Assembly: GCA_003712055.1 (NCBI GenBank)
Contig: RHLJ01000004.1
Location: 62,001 to 126,000 of the forward strand
Direction of reading: 5' to 3'
Source: Balneola sp.
GTDB lineage: Bacteria; Bacteroidota; Rhodothermia; Balneolales; Balneolaceae
DNA: 64,000 bases
The translations under genes and the position numbers were made by a program. Below the pieces are notes generated by a model. The model was not told where the DNA came from. It saw nothing but the letters and a program-made list of their open reading frames with translations, and did no database searches. This document shows positions 15,885-24,685 of the stretch, piece by piece (positions within the stretch are counted from its first letter, which is position 1; every line of letters begins with the position of its first letter).

Positions 15885-16469
15885 TTATGGTCTCCATAAA
15901 ATAATTAGCATTGATTTAATTATTCCTGTGTATGGGTCGATTTCCAAACCAATAGTTTCAATATCCGCATATTTATTCTCTTCATACTCAATAAATAGAA
16001 CTAAGCGATTTTTACCGGACAACTTATTCTTCAGTTCTGCCGGAAAGAGGTCATTTATGGGTTTTCTTATGGAAAGCTCAAAGTCATTAGCAATTAACGA
16101 AAAAGATGTGCTATCGATTTCTACTCGATTTGCTAATAGTTTGCCTGGGTCCTCAATTTCAGAATAGTAAATTCTCAGACCGTCAAAGTCATCGCTTCTG
16201 GATTTTCCAAACAAAGAGTCAGAGACCAAGTCTGTGTTTTCTGGTTCACCAAATTCTTTGATGAGCAGGTTCCAGCTCCCTTCCTGTAGAATATCCTCAA
16301 AGGAGATTTTACCGTTTACTTTTAGCTCGCTGTACAAAGATGAGCTTATATAAAAAGTATTTTCTCCATTGTAAGAGATTTTAGTCCCTTGGGCGCTAAT
16401 ATTAAAAAAACAGATAAGCTTAAAAAATAGTACAACCCAGGTTACACGTTTTGCTTTCATAAGCTCCAA
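15885..16469 (-). CDS. Secreted protein of unknown function, paralogue 2
   Basis: A 194-residue protein with an N-terminal signal peptide (hydrophobic VTWVVLFFKLICFF, cleavage after ISAQ), so exported. It is clearly related to the preceding gene product: both share the blocks DDFDGLRIYYSE/DNLDGLRVFYTN, LEIDS or VEIDS, FELxIxxPINxLFP and a C-terminal stretch where GLxxDxxTxxI is followed by a strand ending in Trp. The ATG at 16469 overlaps the end of that gene by 13 bases; a second ATG three codons later (16460) is also possible. No known domain was recognised. Overlap with its neighbour and the M23 gene before it suggests joint expression. Confidence 0.7.
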   Translation of the reverse strand: MELMKAKRVTWVVLFFKLICFFNISAQGTKISYNGENTFYISSSLYSELKVNGKISFEDILQEGSWNLLIKEFGEPENTDLVSDSLFGKSRSDDFDGLRIYYSEIEDPGKLLANRVEIDSTSFSLIANDFELSIRKPINDLFPAELKNKLSGKNRLVLFIEYEENKYADIETIGLEIDPYTGIIKSMLIILWRP

Positions 16470-17044
16470 AAAGTCACAGTAATTTTAGTGATTTTTTTTG
16501 TTTCTGAATCTAAGCTAAGCCCAATTGCAGGAGCGCTTCTGTATTTATTAGAGGATGTCCTTGGATACAAAACAATAAAGTTTCTGTTCGAATACAAAGC
16601 TTTATCCGTATTAGGAAACAGGCCATTGATAGGAGTTCCAATACGAAGCTCAAATAGATATGTACTCAAGAAAAATTTTTTGCTATCAATTTCTAGTCTA
16701 GAAGCGCGTAGCTTTTTTGAGTCTTCATAGTTTGTATAAAAAACGCGCAATCCATCTAGATTATCTGTTCTTAAGGTTTCTATAAAGGTCGTATCAGTTC
16801 GTGTACTATACTCATCCGGAAATTGAGTCTCTAGCAATGCCCAGGGGGTTTCTTCAGCTCGTAAACTATTTAACAGGATGCCTTCATTAATTCGTAGTTG
16901 TTTGTACGTTTCAAACGATAAACCCCATTTTTCAGATTCGGAATCATAAAAGAGAGTTGAATCCTGAGAAAAACATGACAAAGGAAAAAAAAGGACTCCA
17001 ATAAATAAGAGGATTTTTTTAGACATAATATTTAGATAGTACAT
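16457..17044 (-). CDS. Secreted protein of unknown function, paralogue 1
   Basis: A 195-residue protein with a signal peptide (KKILLFIGVLFFPLSCFSQ) and no recognised domain. It is a diverged copy of the next gene product, sharing the DGLRVFY, LEIDSKKF, FELRIGTPINGLFP and GLSLDSETKKI blocks. Its start overlaps the end of the M23 lipoprotein gene by 13 bases, the same length of overlap as it has with its own paralogue downstream, as expected after a tandem gene duplication. The first Met (17044) is followed by another at 17026 nearer the hydrophobic stretch, which may be the true start. A role as partner, inhibitor or protector of the M23 enzyme is conceivable but unproven. Confidence 0.7.
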   Translation of the reverse strand: MYYLNIMSKKILLFIGVLFFPLSCFSQDSTLFYDSESEKWGLSFETYKQLRINEGILLNSLRAEETPWALLETQFPDEYSTRTDTTFIETLRTDNLDGLRVFYTNYEDSKKLRASRLEIDSKKFFLSTYLFELRIGTPINGLFPNTDKALYSNRNFIVLYPRTSSNKYRSAPAIGLSLDSETKKITKITVTFWSL

Positions 17045-18303
17045 CCTGAGTTAGAAGGATTACCTTGAGCGTCAAATTTAGTTCCCATCAAGCTTTCCGG
17101 GTCATGAGCAGTATAGTCATTATAACTGGAATCTCCTTGATCAGCGGTTCTGGTCTCTATATGAACATGTGCATGAGGGGCATTATTAGCATTTCCCGTT
17201 CGCCCAGATAAACCTATTTGATCTCCCTGATTAACATATCCACTATTTACCATAGTTAGGTTAAGGTGGGCATAAAGCACAAAATACGTTTTTCCGTTTA
17301 TCACTGTAGTAATTATGATATAATGTCCGAAGTCTGAGCTATATCCACTAGATGCATTTCCAGAGTGCATTGCATGTACTGGAGAATTTACATCTGCTTT
17401 TATATCAAGTCCTTGATGGTACCCAACACTATTATATCTATGAGCGCCATACCGCCCTCCATTAACTCCTTGTCCGTCCGTTGGGGCTATTTCTGGATTC
17501 ATAACCGGGTCTCCGGGGCAGGGTTTATCCACGGAACAATCTTCACCATCCGGGCAATCATCAGCAAAACCGCAACCTCCCGGAGTAGGGCATACTCCGC
17601 TTCCTCCCCCGCCCATATCAGGTTCTTCATATTCAACAGGAGTATCCGGGTTTTCGCATATCCATTCTACAATGGGCGGCCAATAAGTAACGCTGCCTCC
17701 AATTATTACATATCCTCCTGGTACGGTTTCAACCCAATCACAACCCATAGACTTCATGTTATCGGGGATGGTACCTACATCAAGAGGGTTTGGCTGTGTT
17801 TCAGTAGGAAGAGCCCAAAGTGCCATCTGATCTTTTGCTTTTTGACTGTTCGGAATCCATGCAACATAGGTTCTATGAATTCCTGCCATATCCTTTCCCG
17901 GAACTACCACAAATAAAGCCTTCTCTCCGCTAGCTTCTTCCAGGATTTCCTCTGAAAAGTTGATATCTCTCACATAGTAGTGGTAAACATATTCATCATT
18001 TACTTTTCTTCTGAAACTGAAGACGCCATAGTATTCAGAGTTCGCCTGATCTCTATATGAATCGAGTAATTGGGTAAACTCTTCTTCATTAATGGCTATC
18101 GATTTGGCTTTCGATTCCCCAACCATCTCACTAATCTCATCTATTCCATAATCTTTGATTCCTTCAATAACGGGAAGAGGAGTTTTTCCTACCGTATATG
18201 AGGCGGCTTCATTTTCAAGAGATTCGTCATTGTTTACGGAAGTGCTATCACTACAAGCATAGGCAAACACTAAAAGGGTAAAAAGAGGGATAAGTTTGTT
18301 CAT
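17032..18303 (-). CDS. M23 (LytM-type) metallopeptidase lipoprotein
   Basis: A 423-residue lipoprotein: the signal LIPLFTLLVFAYACS places the lipid-bearing Cys at residue 17. The N-terminal half (about 40-215) is unassigned. A Gly- and Cys-rich linker (about 215-265) follows. The C-terminal M23 domain keeps all zinc and catalytic residues: His296 and Asp300 in HQGLDI, His346 in YAHLN, and His377/His379 in HAHVH. M23 enzymes cut peptide cross-links in peptidoglycan. The gene is first in a three-gene minus-strand unit with two small secreted paralogues, each junction overlapping by 13 bases. A palindrome lies just before its start. Confidence 0.85.
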   Translation of the reverse strand: MNKLIPLFTLLVFAYACSDSTSVNNDESLENEAASYTVGKTPLPVIEGIKDYGIDEISEMVGESKAKSIAINEEEFTQLLDSYRDQANSEYYGVFSFRRKVNDEYVYHYYVRDINFSEEILEEASGEKALFVVVPGKDMAGIHRTYVAWIPNSQKAKDQMALWALPTETQPNPLDVGTIPDNMKSMGCDWVETVPGGYVIIGGSVTYWPPIVEWICENPDTPVEYEEPDMGGGGSGVCPTPGGCGFADDCPDGEDCSVDKPCPGDPVMNPEIAPTDGQGVNGGRYGAHRYNSVGYHQGLDIKADVNSPVHAMHSGNASSGYSSDFGHYIIITTVINGKTYFVLYAHLNLTMVNSGYVNQGDQIGLSGRTGNANNAPHAHVHIETRTADQGDSSYNDYTAHDPESLMGTKFDAQGNPSNSGCTI

Positions 18304-18322
18304 GAGATATTGAATATATTTT

Positions 18323-18336
18323 GGTTAAGCTTAACC
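18323..18336. promoter_or_regulatory. Perfect 14-bp palindrome upstream of the M23 gene
   Basis: GGTTAAGCTTAACC reads the same on both strands and lies 20 bases before the M23 lipoprotein ATG. It could be a repressor site, but no regulator is known and a single palindrome of this size can occur by chance. Confidence 0.3.
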
Positions 18337-18451
18337 TAAAGTATTTATTTATAAATAACACTTAAAACCAAAATTGTTTTATCAAAAGTACTCCTCCTAA
18401 TTGAGTTAGAAGAGCAACTAACAAAACGAACACATCTAAAAAGTTCGCTAT

Positions 18452-18466
18452 CAAGTTCAGGATGAC
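18452..18466. repeat. Fragment of a dispersed repeat unit
   Basis: CAAGTTCAGGATGAC matches one half of the GTCATCCTGAACTTG unit found at 60925-60949. The rest of the unit is missing. It lies in the 230-base gap between the M23 gene and fabI. Confidence 0.5.
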
Positions 18467-18533
18467 TACGTTGATATTTTGCTTATCTTCTGCCGAACGA
18501 AATTAATTATTACATACTCAATACAATATTACA

Positions 18534-19367
18534 ATGAGCGAAGGCTACGGACTACTAAAAGGAAAAAAAGGAATTATTTTCGGAGCGCTGGATGAGCGAA
18601 GCATTGCCTGGAGAATTGCGCTAGCATGTAAAAGAGAAGGAGCTGATTTTGTACTCTCTAATGCCCCTATTGCGCTAAGGCTTGGAACGCTTAACGGTCT
18701 GTCGGAGGAAACCGGCGCGCCCATCATCCCTGCTGATGTTACTAAAGACGATGAGATTGTTGAACTAATGGAGAAAACGAAAGAACATTTTGGGGGAGGA
18801 GTGGACTTTATTCTTCATGCAATTGGGATGTCTCCAAATATTCGAAAGAAAAAGGAATACACCGATTTAAATTACAACTGGTACCAGCAATCACTGGATA
18901 TTTCAGCCATTTCTTTGCACAGGGTATTACACCATGCTGAGCAGACAGGAACATTAAACGATGGCGGTAGCATTGTTGCCCTTTCTTACATTGGAGCACA
19001 GAGAATTTTTAGTAAGTACTCAGATATGAACGATGCGAAAGCACTGCTCGAAAGCATCGCAAGAAACTATGGTAGCCGCTTAGGTTCTCGTGGAATTCGA
19101 GTGAACACAGTATCACAAGCGCCAACTAAAACTTCAGCCGGATCTGGTATCAAAGGCTTTGATGGGATGTATACATTCGCTGAAAAACTTTCTCCTCTTG
19201 GTAATCCTTCCGCGGATGATTGTGCAGATTACTGTGTGACCTTGTTCTCAGACCTAACCAGAAAGGTGACCATGCAGAACCTATTCCATGATGGAGGGTT
19301 TGTAACTAACGGTATTTCAGAGGAAATGATGAACGACCTCGCTAAACTTTACGCAGAAGACGAATAA
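18534..19367 (+). CDS. fabI: Enoyl-[acyl-carrier-protein] reductase (NADH)
   Basis: A 277-residue short-chain dehydrogenase that carries out the last reduction of each fatty acid elongation cycle. The N terminus GLLKGKKGIIFGALDERSIAW is the FabI version of the cofactor loop, and FILHAIGMSP and LSYIGAQRIFSKYSDMNDAK follow; in the latter the catalytic Tyr and Lys are six residues apart (Tyr-x6-Lys), as in FabI. GIRVNTVSQAPTKTSAGSGI contains the substrate loop. It lies upstream of ruvC with a four-base gap, but the functional link is probably only co-transcription. Confidence 0.95.
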   Translation: MSEGYGLLKGKKGIIFGALDERSIAWRIALACKREGADFVLSNAPIALRLGTLNGLSEETGAPIIPADVTKDDEIVELMEKTKEHFGGGVDFILHAIGMSPNIRKKKEYTDLNYNWYQQSLDISAISLHRVLHHAEQTGTLNDGGSIVALSYIGAQRIFSKYSDMNDAKALLESIARNYGSRLGSRGIRVNTVSQAPTKTSAGSGIKGFDGMYTFAEKLSPLGNPSADDCADYCVTLFSDLTRKVTMQNLFHDGGFVTNGISEEMMNDLAKLYAEDE

Positions 19368-19371
19368 GCAT

Positions 19372-19947
19372 ATGCCTGAAATTATCCTCGGTATTGATCC
19401 TGGCTCCCGGTTTACCGGGTATGCGGTACTTACCGAGGAAAATGGCAAATTGATTGCGCTTCGTTGTGATGTGTTGAAAATGGCACATATTGAAGAGCAT
19501 TCCGACCGCCTCCAGTTTATTTTTGATAAAATATCGGGCATTATAAAATCCATCCAGCCCACCCAATGTGCGGTTGAGACTCCAATTTATGGAGTGGACC
19601 CCCAGGCCATGCTTAAACTTGGGAGGGCACAGGCTGCCGCAATACTAGCCATTAAAAATGCAGGACTGGAAGTGACAGAGTACTTTCCGAAAGTGGTTAA
19701 AAAATCCATTACTGGAAATGGAAATGCCAGCAAAGAACAAGTAGCTTATATGCTACAAAAGATGGTGACCCTTCCTGATGAAAAGCTTTCAAATGACGCT
19801 ACAGATGCCTTAGCGGTTGCCTGGTGTCATCTCATGAATGGAAAAGGAATTCCATTATCAGGAAAAAGTAAGACCCACCAAAATAATAAGAAGGGAGATT
19901 GGGCCGCTTTTGTAGCCGAGAACCCGGACAGAGTCCATAAATCATGA
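19372..19947 (+). CDS. ruvC: Crossover junction endodeoxyribonuclease RuvC
   Basis: A 191-residue Holliday junction resolvase with an RNase H-like fold. The catalytic acids appear in GIDPGSRFTGYAV (Asp), VETPIYGVDPQAML (Glu) and NDATDALAVAWCH (the two C-terminal Asp). It works with RuvA and RuvB in recombination repair. The ruvA start overlaps its stop by four bases (19944-19947), so the two are translationally coupled. No ruvB is found in the window. The C-terminal tail is slightly longer than in E. coli. Confidence 0.96.
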   Translation: MPEIILGIDPGSRFTGYAVLTEENGKLIALRCDVLKMAHIEEHSDRLQFIFDKISGIIKSIQPTQCAVETPIYGVDPQAMLKLGRAQAAAILAIKNAGLEVTEYFPKVVKKSITGNGNASKEQVAYMLQKMVTLPDEKLSNDATDALAVAWCHLMNGKGIPLSGKSKTHQNNKKGDWAAFVAENPDRVHKS

Positions 19948-20540
19948 TTGCATTTCTAAAAGGGTTTGTTGAAGAAAAATCGGAAGGCAAAGTATTGCTA
20001 GATGTACAGGGGGTGGGTTATGGGGTAGAGATATCTTCTCAAACCCTGGAGCACATGGAGGCATTAGGGTCGGAGATAAAACTGCTTATTTACCATCACA
20101 TCACAGAAAATGATCAACGATTATTTGGCTTTATTTCTTTAGAGGAAAAGGCCTTATTCGAAAAGTTGATTACCGTAAAAGGGGTGGGCCCAAAACTTGG
20201 ACTAACAATTCTTAGCGGGCTCCCGGCGAATCATCTTATTACAGCAATAGCTTCGGGTGATATTGCGACTCTTTCCCGGGTTCCGGGAATTGGAAAGAAA
20301 ACAGCAGAACGTATAACCCTCGAACTTAAAGAAAAGCTACCAGCACCTTCTTCAGCTGGATCAGGCTCTATTTCTTTAGAAAGCAATGGGCAGGTAATGA
20401 AAGAAACAATCCAAGCGTTAGTGGCGCTCGGTTTTTCAGAAAGGGAGTCTGAGCAAGCGGCAATGGAGGTGTTGAAAGTGGGCCCGGACTCAGATGTATC
20501 TACAGCGATACGAAGAAGTCTCGCTATTCTGAACCGATAG
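19944..20540 (+). CDS. ruvA: Holliday junction branch migration protein RuvA
   Basis: A 198-residue DNA-binding subunit of the RuvAB motor. The N-terminal OB-fold opens MIAFLKGFVEEKSEGKVLLDVQGVGYGVEIS; the two helix-hairpin-helix motifs are VKGVGPKLGLTILSGL and VPGIGKKTAERITLELKEKL; the C-terminal domain III (VMKETIQALVALGFSERESEQAAMEV) is the part that contacts RuvB. Overlaps ruvC by four bases. The length is typical. Confidence 0.96.
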   Translation: MIAFLKGFVEEKSEGKVLLDVQGVGYGVEISSQTLEHMEALGSEIKLLIYHHITENDQRLFGFISLEEKALFEKLITVKGVGPKLGLTILSGLPANHLITAIASGDIATLSRVPGIGKKTAERITLELKEKLPAPSSAGSGSISLESNGQVMKETIQALVALGFSERESEQAAMEVLKVGPDSDVSTAIRRSLAILNR

Positions 20541-20621
20541 GTAACAATTTGTTCATTTTTTATTGGCCGGTTACATTAGTACCATTATAAAATTGTAAGC
20601 ATATAACTAAATTAAAGTCTC

Positions 20622-21299
20622 GTGGCAAAGAAAACCATTCTGGTTGTAGATGATGAAAAGGATTTATTGGATCTCATCGAGTACAATCTTAAAAAGGAAG
20701 GATTCCAGGTCTTAAAAGCAGAAAACGGAGAACAAGGAATTAACTTGGCCAAAGAAAGTAAGCCGGATTTGGTTCTGCTGGATATCATGATGCCCAAAAT
20801 GGACGGTCTGGAAGCAGTTGAAATAATGCGGAAAGATGACGAACTAAAGCGTATTCCTATTATTTTTCTCACTGCCCGAAGCGATGAGAAAACGGAGGTT
20901 GAGGGCTTAAACAAAGGTGGGGACGATTATATTACCAAGCCAATTAGTACCACCAAGCTGATTTCAAGAATTAAGGCCGTAATGCGCCGATTTGATGAAA
21001 CCCAGGAAGCACAGAACAAATTGGATGTTCACGATTTGGAAGTTGATAAGGATAGGTACATTGTTAAGAGGGGGGATCAAGAGTTTCAATTGCCAAGAAA
21101 AGAATTTGAGCTCTTATTCTTTCTGGCGAGCAGAAAAGGAAAAGTACTCGATCGCCAAACCTTGCTAAATAAAGTTTGGGGAGACAATATTTACGTAGTT
21201 GATAGAACGGTTGATGTACACGTGCGAAAAATCCGAGAAAAACTGGGAGACCACTACATCGAGACAGTAAAAGGTGTAGGGTATAGATTTAAAGAATGA
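20622..21299 (+). CDS. OmpR/PhoB-family response regulator
   Basis: A 225-residue two-component regulator. The receiver domain (about 1-118) has the acidic pair VVDDEKD, the phosphorylated Asp54 in LLDIMMPKMDG, Thr84 and Lys106 in YITKPIS. The C-terminal winged-helix domain (about 130-225) contains LPRKEFELLFFLASRKGKVL and DRTVDVHVRKIREKLG, and ends VKGVGYRFKE as PhoB-like regulators do. The start is GTG at 20622. Its stop overlaps the kinase gene by four bases, so the pair forms one system. It resembles PhoB/PhoP most closely, but a role in phosphate control cannot be proved from this window. Confidence 0.9.
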   Translation: MAKKTILVVDDEKDLLDLIEYNLKKEGFQVLKAENGEQGINLAKESKPDLVLLDIMMPKMDGLEAVEIMRKDDELKRIPIIFLTARSDEKTEVEGLNKGGDDYITKPISTTKLISRIKAVMRRFDETQEAQNKLDVHDLEVDKDRYIVKRGDQEFQLPRKEFELLFFLASRKGKVLDRQTLLNKVWGDNIYVVDRTVDVHVRKIREKLGDHYIETVKGVGYRFKE

Positions 21300-22381
21300 G
21301 TAAAAATCGAAGGAAGTCCAGGATATTCAGACTTGGGCTTCGCGTAGCATTATATACCTCCGCTGCTTCAGCGGTAGTGATCTTTTTGTTGTTATGGTTG
21401 GTAAGCGAGATTGAACTTACAACTGCAGCCACAACATCTGTAATCGCTTTAGTTGGCACCTTTTTAGTTTCCTATGGTGTTATTTTTTCTCTGGAGTTTA
21501 GGCGCATTCAGGTTTTAGAGCAGGTATCGAAGAATATCTCTAAAAAGCGTTTCGAAGAAATAGAGGATGTTCGAACTCTTTATGATGACGAACTCGATTA
21601 CATCATTAAACACCTGATTAAATCAAGCCGAACCGTAGAGCGTGAAATTCAACGGCTAAATCGTATTGAGAATTATCGTAAAGAGTTTATCGGTGATATC
21701 TCACATGAATTAAAAACTCCCATTTTCGCAATTCAGGGCTTTATAGAAACGCTCCTTAACGGAGCCTTAGAAGATGAAGAGGTAAATCGATCTTTCCTGC
21801 AGAAAGCAATGAGGAATGTAAACCGACTTATTTATCTCACCAAAGATTTGATGGAAATATCTAAGCTGGAAACCGGAGAGCTGAAATCGGAGGTGGAAGA
21901 TATTTATTTGTATGAGGTTGTTCAGGAAACGGTAGAAAGCCTCAATTACAAAGCAGATAAAGAAGAGGTTAGCCTAACGGTTATTGATTTTGATAAGAAC
22001 CTCCAGGTGAGAGTAGATAAGAACCAGATCAGGCAGGTTCTTATAAATCTTATCGAAAACGGGATCAAGTACAATAGTAAAGGTGGAAATGTAGAAATCG
22101 GATTAAAAGATCTATCGAAAGAACCATCTAAAGTAAGGCTTTATGTAACCGATACCGGAATGGGGATTGATCAGGCAGACCTACCACGGGTTACAGAACG
22201 TTTTTTTAGAGTAGATAAATCCAGATCAAGAGAAAGAGGAGGCACAGGGTTGGGTTTGGCTATAGTTAAGCATATTATTGAAGCCCACGGAGAACAACTA
22301 AAGATTAAGAGTGAGCCAAATAGAGGCTCTACATTTAGCTTTACACTTACCCTTGTAAATGTTCCTGAAATCCTAGAATAA
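21296..22381 (+). CDS. PhoR-like sensor histidine kinase
   Basis: A 361-residue membrane kinase paired with the response regulator just before it. Two transmembrane helices (about 16-37 and 43-65) are joined by only a few residues, so there is almost no periplasmic sensor domain; sensing must be within the membrane or by a partner, as proposed for PhoR. A HAMP-like linker leads to the dimerisation helix with the phosphorylated His137 in DISHELKTPIFAIQGF. The ATP domain shows the N box NLIENGIKYN, the G1 box DTGMGI and the G2 box GGTGLGLAIVKH. Confidence 0.9.
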   Translation: MSKNRRKSRIFRLGLRVALYTSAASAVVIFLLLWLVSEIELTTAATTSVIALVGTFLVSYGVIFSLEFRRIQVLEQVSKNISKKRFEEIEDVRTLYDDELDYIIKHLIKSSRTVEREIQRLNRIENYRKEFIGDISHELKTPIFAIQGFIETLLNGALEDEEVNRSFLQKAMRNVNRLIYLTKDLMEISKLETGELKSEVEDIYLYEVVQETVESLNYKADKEEVSLTVIDFDKNLQVRVDKNQIRQVLINLIENGIKYNSKGGNVEIGLKDLSKEPSKVRLYVTDTGMGIDQADLPRVTERFFRVDKSRSRERGGTGLGLAIVKHIIEAHGEQLKIKSEPNRGSTFSFTLTLVNVPEILE

Positions 22382-22398
22382 CTAAGTATTAGCTTTAC

Positions 22399-23484
22399 AT
22401 GGTTTATGCAGTAATTATGGCCGGGGGCTCCGGCACACGATTTTGGCCAAAAAGCACAAAATCATTCCCGAAGCAGTTCCATAACCTTTTTGGTGATGGG
22501 ACTATGATTCAAAATACAGCAGATCGAATTAAGGAAATAATTCCTCAAGAAAGGATCTTGGTAGTTACTAATAGTAGCTATGTTTCCATAGTTCAGGAGC
22601 AATTACCAAGAGTTCCTGCTGAGAATATTGTAGGCGAGCCCGTGGCTAAAAATACCGCCCCTTGTGTTGCTATTGCAGCTGAGCTTCTTCATAAAAAAGA
22701 TCCTGATGCTGTTATGGTTGTACTCCCAGCAGATCATCATATTACAAACCCAGAGGAGTTCAGAAACATATTAAGCTCAGCAGTTGAGAAGGCTAAAACG
22801 GGAGAAAACCTGGTTACTATTGGGATAAACCCAAGCAGACCTGAAACAGGCTTTGGATATATATATGGAGACACGAGTTCTGACGAAGAGTTTGCAGGCA
22901 AGAGCGTTCATCCTGTTAAGGCTTTTACAGAAAAGCCGGACAGTATTACTGCGCAAAGGTTTTTAGAATCTGGAGAGTATTTCTGGAATTCAGGAATGTT
23001 CATATGGAAGGCAGAAACCGTCTTAAATGAAATTAAAAGTCACCTTCCCGATATGTATGAGGAGGTTAAAGAAGCCTCTGAAGAATTGTACACAAGCAAT
23101 CATGAGTTGGCGATTAATGATTTTTACCACGCCTGTGAATCTATTTCTATTGACTATGGAATCATGGAGAAGGCTCAATCAGTATTTGTAGTCCCAGGAG
23201 AGTTTGGCTGGAATGATGTAGGAAGCTGGACTGCTGTTTATGAACTTGCAGAAAAAGACAGAGCAGGAAATTCAGTTCAGGCTCTGAATACAACATTTGC
23301 TGACTCTGAGAATAATCTGATTCTTAGTAAGGGAGAAAAGATGATTTCTGTCGTAGGCTTGGATAACGTAGCCGTTGTTGAAACAGATGATGCAATCCTT
23401 ATCTGCAATCTGGAGAAAGCGCAAGGAGTAAAGGAAATCGTAGAACAGCTTAAATCTACATCAGATTTCGAGAAGTTTCTCTAG
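22399..23484 (+). CDS. manC: Mannose-1-phosphate guanylyltransferase
   Basis: A 361-residue nucleotidyltransferase that makes GDP-mannose from mannose 1-phosphate and GTP, feeding polysaccharide and fucose synthesis. The N-terminal signature is VIMAGGSGTRFWPKS with PKQF a few residues later; the pyrophosphorylase motif is LPADHHI, and AFTEKPD and YFWNSGMFIWK are the sugar-binding blocks. It is the single-domain form, without the fused phosphomannose isomerase of long ManC proteins. It follows the two-component pair by 17 bases. The gene name is by family only; the single-domain form is also called manA-less GMP or cpsB. Confidence 0.9.
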   Translation: MVYAVIMAGGSGTRFWPKSTKSFPKQFHNLFGDGTMIQNTADRIKEIIPQERILVVTNSSYVSIVQEQLPRVPAENIVGEPVAKNTAPCVAIAAELLHKKDPDAVMVVLPADHHITNPEEFRNILSSAVEKAKTGENLVTIGINPSRPETGFGYIYGDTSSDEEFAGKSVHPVKAFTEKPDSITAQRFLESGEYFWNSGMFIWKAETVLNEIKSHLPDMYEEVKEASEELYTSNHELAINDFYHACESISIDYGIMEKAQSVFVVPGEFGWNDVGSWTAVYELAEKDRAGNSVQALNTTFADSENNLILSKGEKMISVVGLDNVAVVETDDAILICNLEKAQGVKEIVEQLKSTSDFEKFL

Positions 23485-23491
23485 TTCTTTG

Positions 23492-23599
23492 CTTGTCATT
23501 TCAAGAGAGTGAGCGACCGAGAAATCTAGGAATAGCTTTTGAGGGGAGTTTTAGATTTCTCACACTGTCTGCATCGGCAGACAGGTTCGAAATGACAAG
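23492..23599. repeat. Long inverted repeat of a second dispersed family (family B)
   Basis: The ends CTTGTCATTTC (23492-23502) and GAAATGACAAG (23589-23599) are exact inverted copies; inside them GAAATCTA and TAGATTTC pair again. It lies between the convergent manC and MBL genes and could act as a two-way hairpin terminator. Confidence 0.75.
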
Positions 23600-23628
23600 A
23601 AATGAGCTTATCTAGATCGTGATTAAAT

Positions 23629-24387
23629 CTACATCTCAATAGTCAGCAGATCATAAGCTAGCCTTATGTGCTTGGGAAGCCGTTTATTTGTCGGCTCATG
23701 ATCCACGTAGCTATTCATATGTATTAGGTAAGCCTCAGGAACACCCAAATCATTGATAATATCTACTGCTTCAGGAATGGTGAGATGAGTTGGATGTGAG
23801 GGCTCCCATCTAAGCGCACTAATAACAATGGCCTTACTCCCTTTTATAAGCTCTTTTGTAGAAGAAGGTATTTCCTTTACATCCGTTAGATAAGAAAAAT
23901 CGTTAACCCTAAACCCCAAAATCTCAAGATCCCCATGCATTACAGGCAGCGGGGTGATGGAAAGGTCGTTTAAAAGAAAGGGCTCATCTGCTATTCTTAA
24001 ATCTATCGAGGCAGACCCCGGATATTTATCAGGCCCAAAAAGATAATCAAATCGCTTTTTAATGGACTCCAAAGCCGAGGAAGTAGAGTACAACGGAAGC
24101 GGGCCTTTTTTCAAATAGGAATACATCCTCAGATCATCAAGTCCAGCCACGTGATCCATGTGCTCATGAGTTAGAAGCACATAATCAACCATCTCTATCT
24201 CAGACCGAATACTTTGAATACGAAACTCAGGCCCTACATCAATAAGAAGAGAGGTTTCATTTGTTTTTATCCAGACAGAGCACCGGGTTCGCTCATTTCT
24301 GGGGTCATGAGCTAAGTCCTTCCTTTTAAACCCACCAGCTACGGGTACGCCCATTGAAGTACCGGTTCCAAGGAAGGTTACTTTCAT
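23629..24387 (-). CDS. MBL-fold metallohydrolase (PhnP-like)
   Basis: A 252-residue metallo-beta-lactamase-fold enzyme. MKVTFLGTGTSMGVPV is the characteristic start of the PhnP/RNase Z-like branch, and LLTHEHMDHVAGLDDLR supplies the HxHxDH metal motif; PVMHGDLEILGFRV and the later AYLIHMNSY give further metal ligands. Members cleave phosphodiesters, including cyclic nucleotides of small size. No phn genes are adjacent, so the substrate is open. It is the last gene of a minus-strand run of three: the unknown 98-residue gene ends one base before it. Confidence 0.85.
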   Translation of the reverse strand: MKVTFLGTGTSMGVPVAGGFKRKDLAHDPRNERTRCSVWIKTNETSLLIDVGPEFRIQSIRSEIEMVDYVLLTHEHMDHVAGLDDLRMYSYLKKGPLPLYSTSSALESIKKRFDYLFGPDKYPGSASIDLRIADEPFLLNDLSITPLPVMHGDLEILGFRVNDFSYLTDVKEIPSSTKELIKGSKAIVISALRWEPSHPTHLTIPEAVDIINDLGVPEAYLIHMNSYVDHEPTNKRLPKHIRLAYDLLTIEM

Positions 24388-24388
24388 T

Positions 24389-24685
24389 TTAATCAGTATC
24401 CCAGTCTTGTTCTTCTATTGGACTAACTTCAAGTCGGTCCCAAAGCTTCTCCAATTCTTTTCTAACGGCCGGTTTTATATACGTTTCTTCAAGCTCTATT
24501 TGGCTAAGTACCCGGGCAATAGTTCCAAGCTGTGATTCAACGGGTTTGTTTTTGTTGATCATAACAAGGCGATCTCCTTCTATAACACAATCGGCTCCTC
24601 TGAATGCGCCCCGCTCTTTTCTTAAACGATATCCGTTTTGTTCAAGTAAATGCTCAAGCTCTAAAAGGACTTTTTCCGGTTTCAA
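24389..24685 (-). CDS. Conserved small protein of unknown function
   Basis: A 98-residue, charged, soluble protein without signal or membrane segment. The pattern is a short N-terminal helix (EKVLLELEHLLEQNGYRLRKE), two strands around CVIEGDRLVMINKNKP, and a long C-terminal helix ending in acidic residues (EEQDWDTD). It is translationally linked to both neighbours: its start overlaps the upstream gene by four bases and the MBL hydrolase follows after one base. I do not recognise a family. Confidence 0.75.
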   Translation of the reverse strand: MKPEKVLLELEHLLEQNGYRLRKERGAFRGADCVIEGDRLVMINKNKPVESQLGTIARVLSQIELEETYIKPAVRKELEKLWDRLEVSPIEEQDWDTD

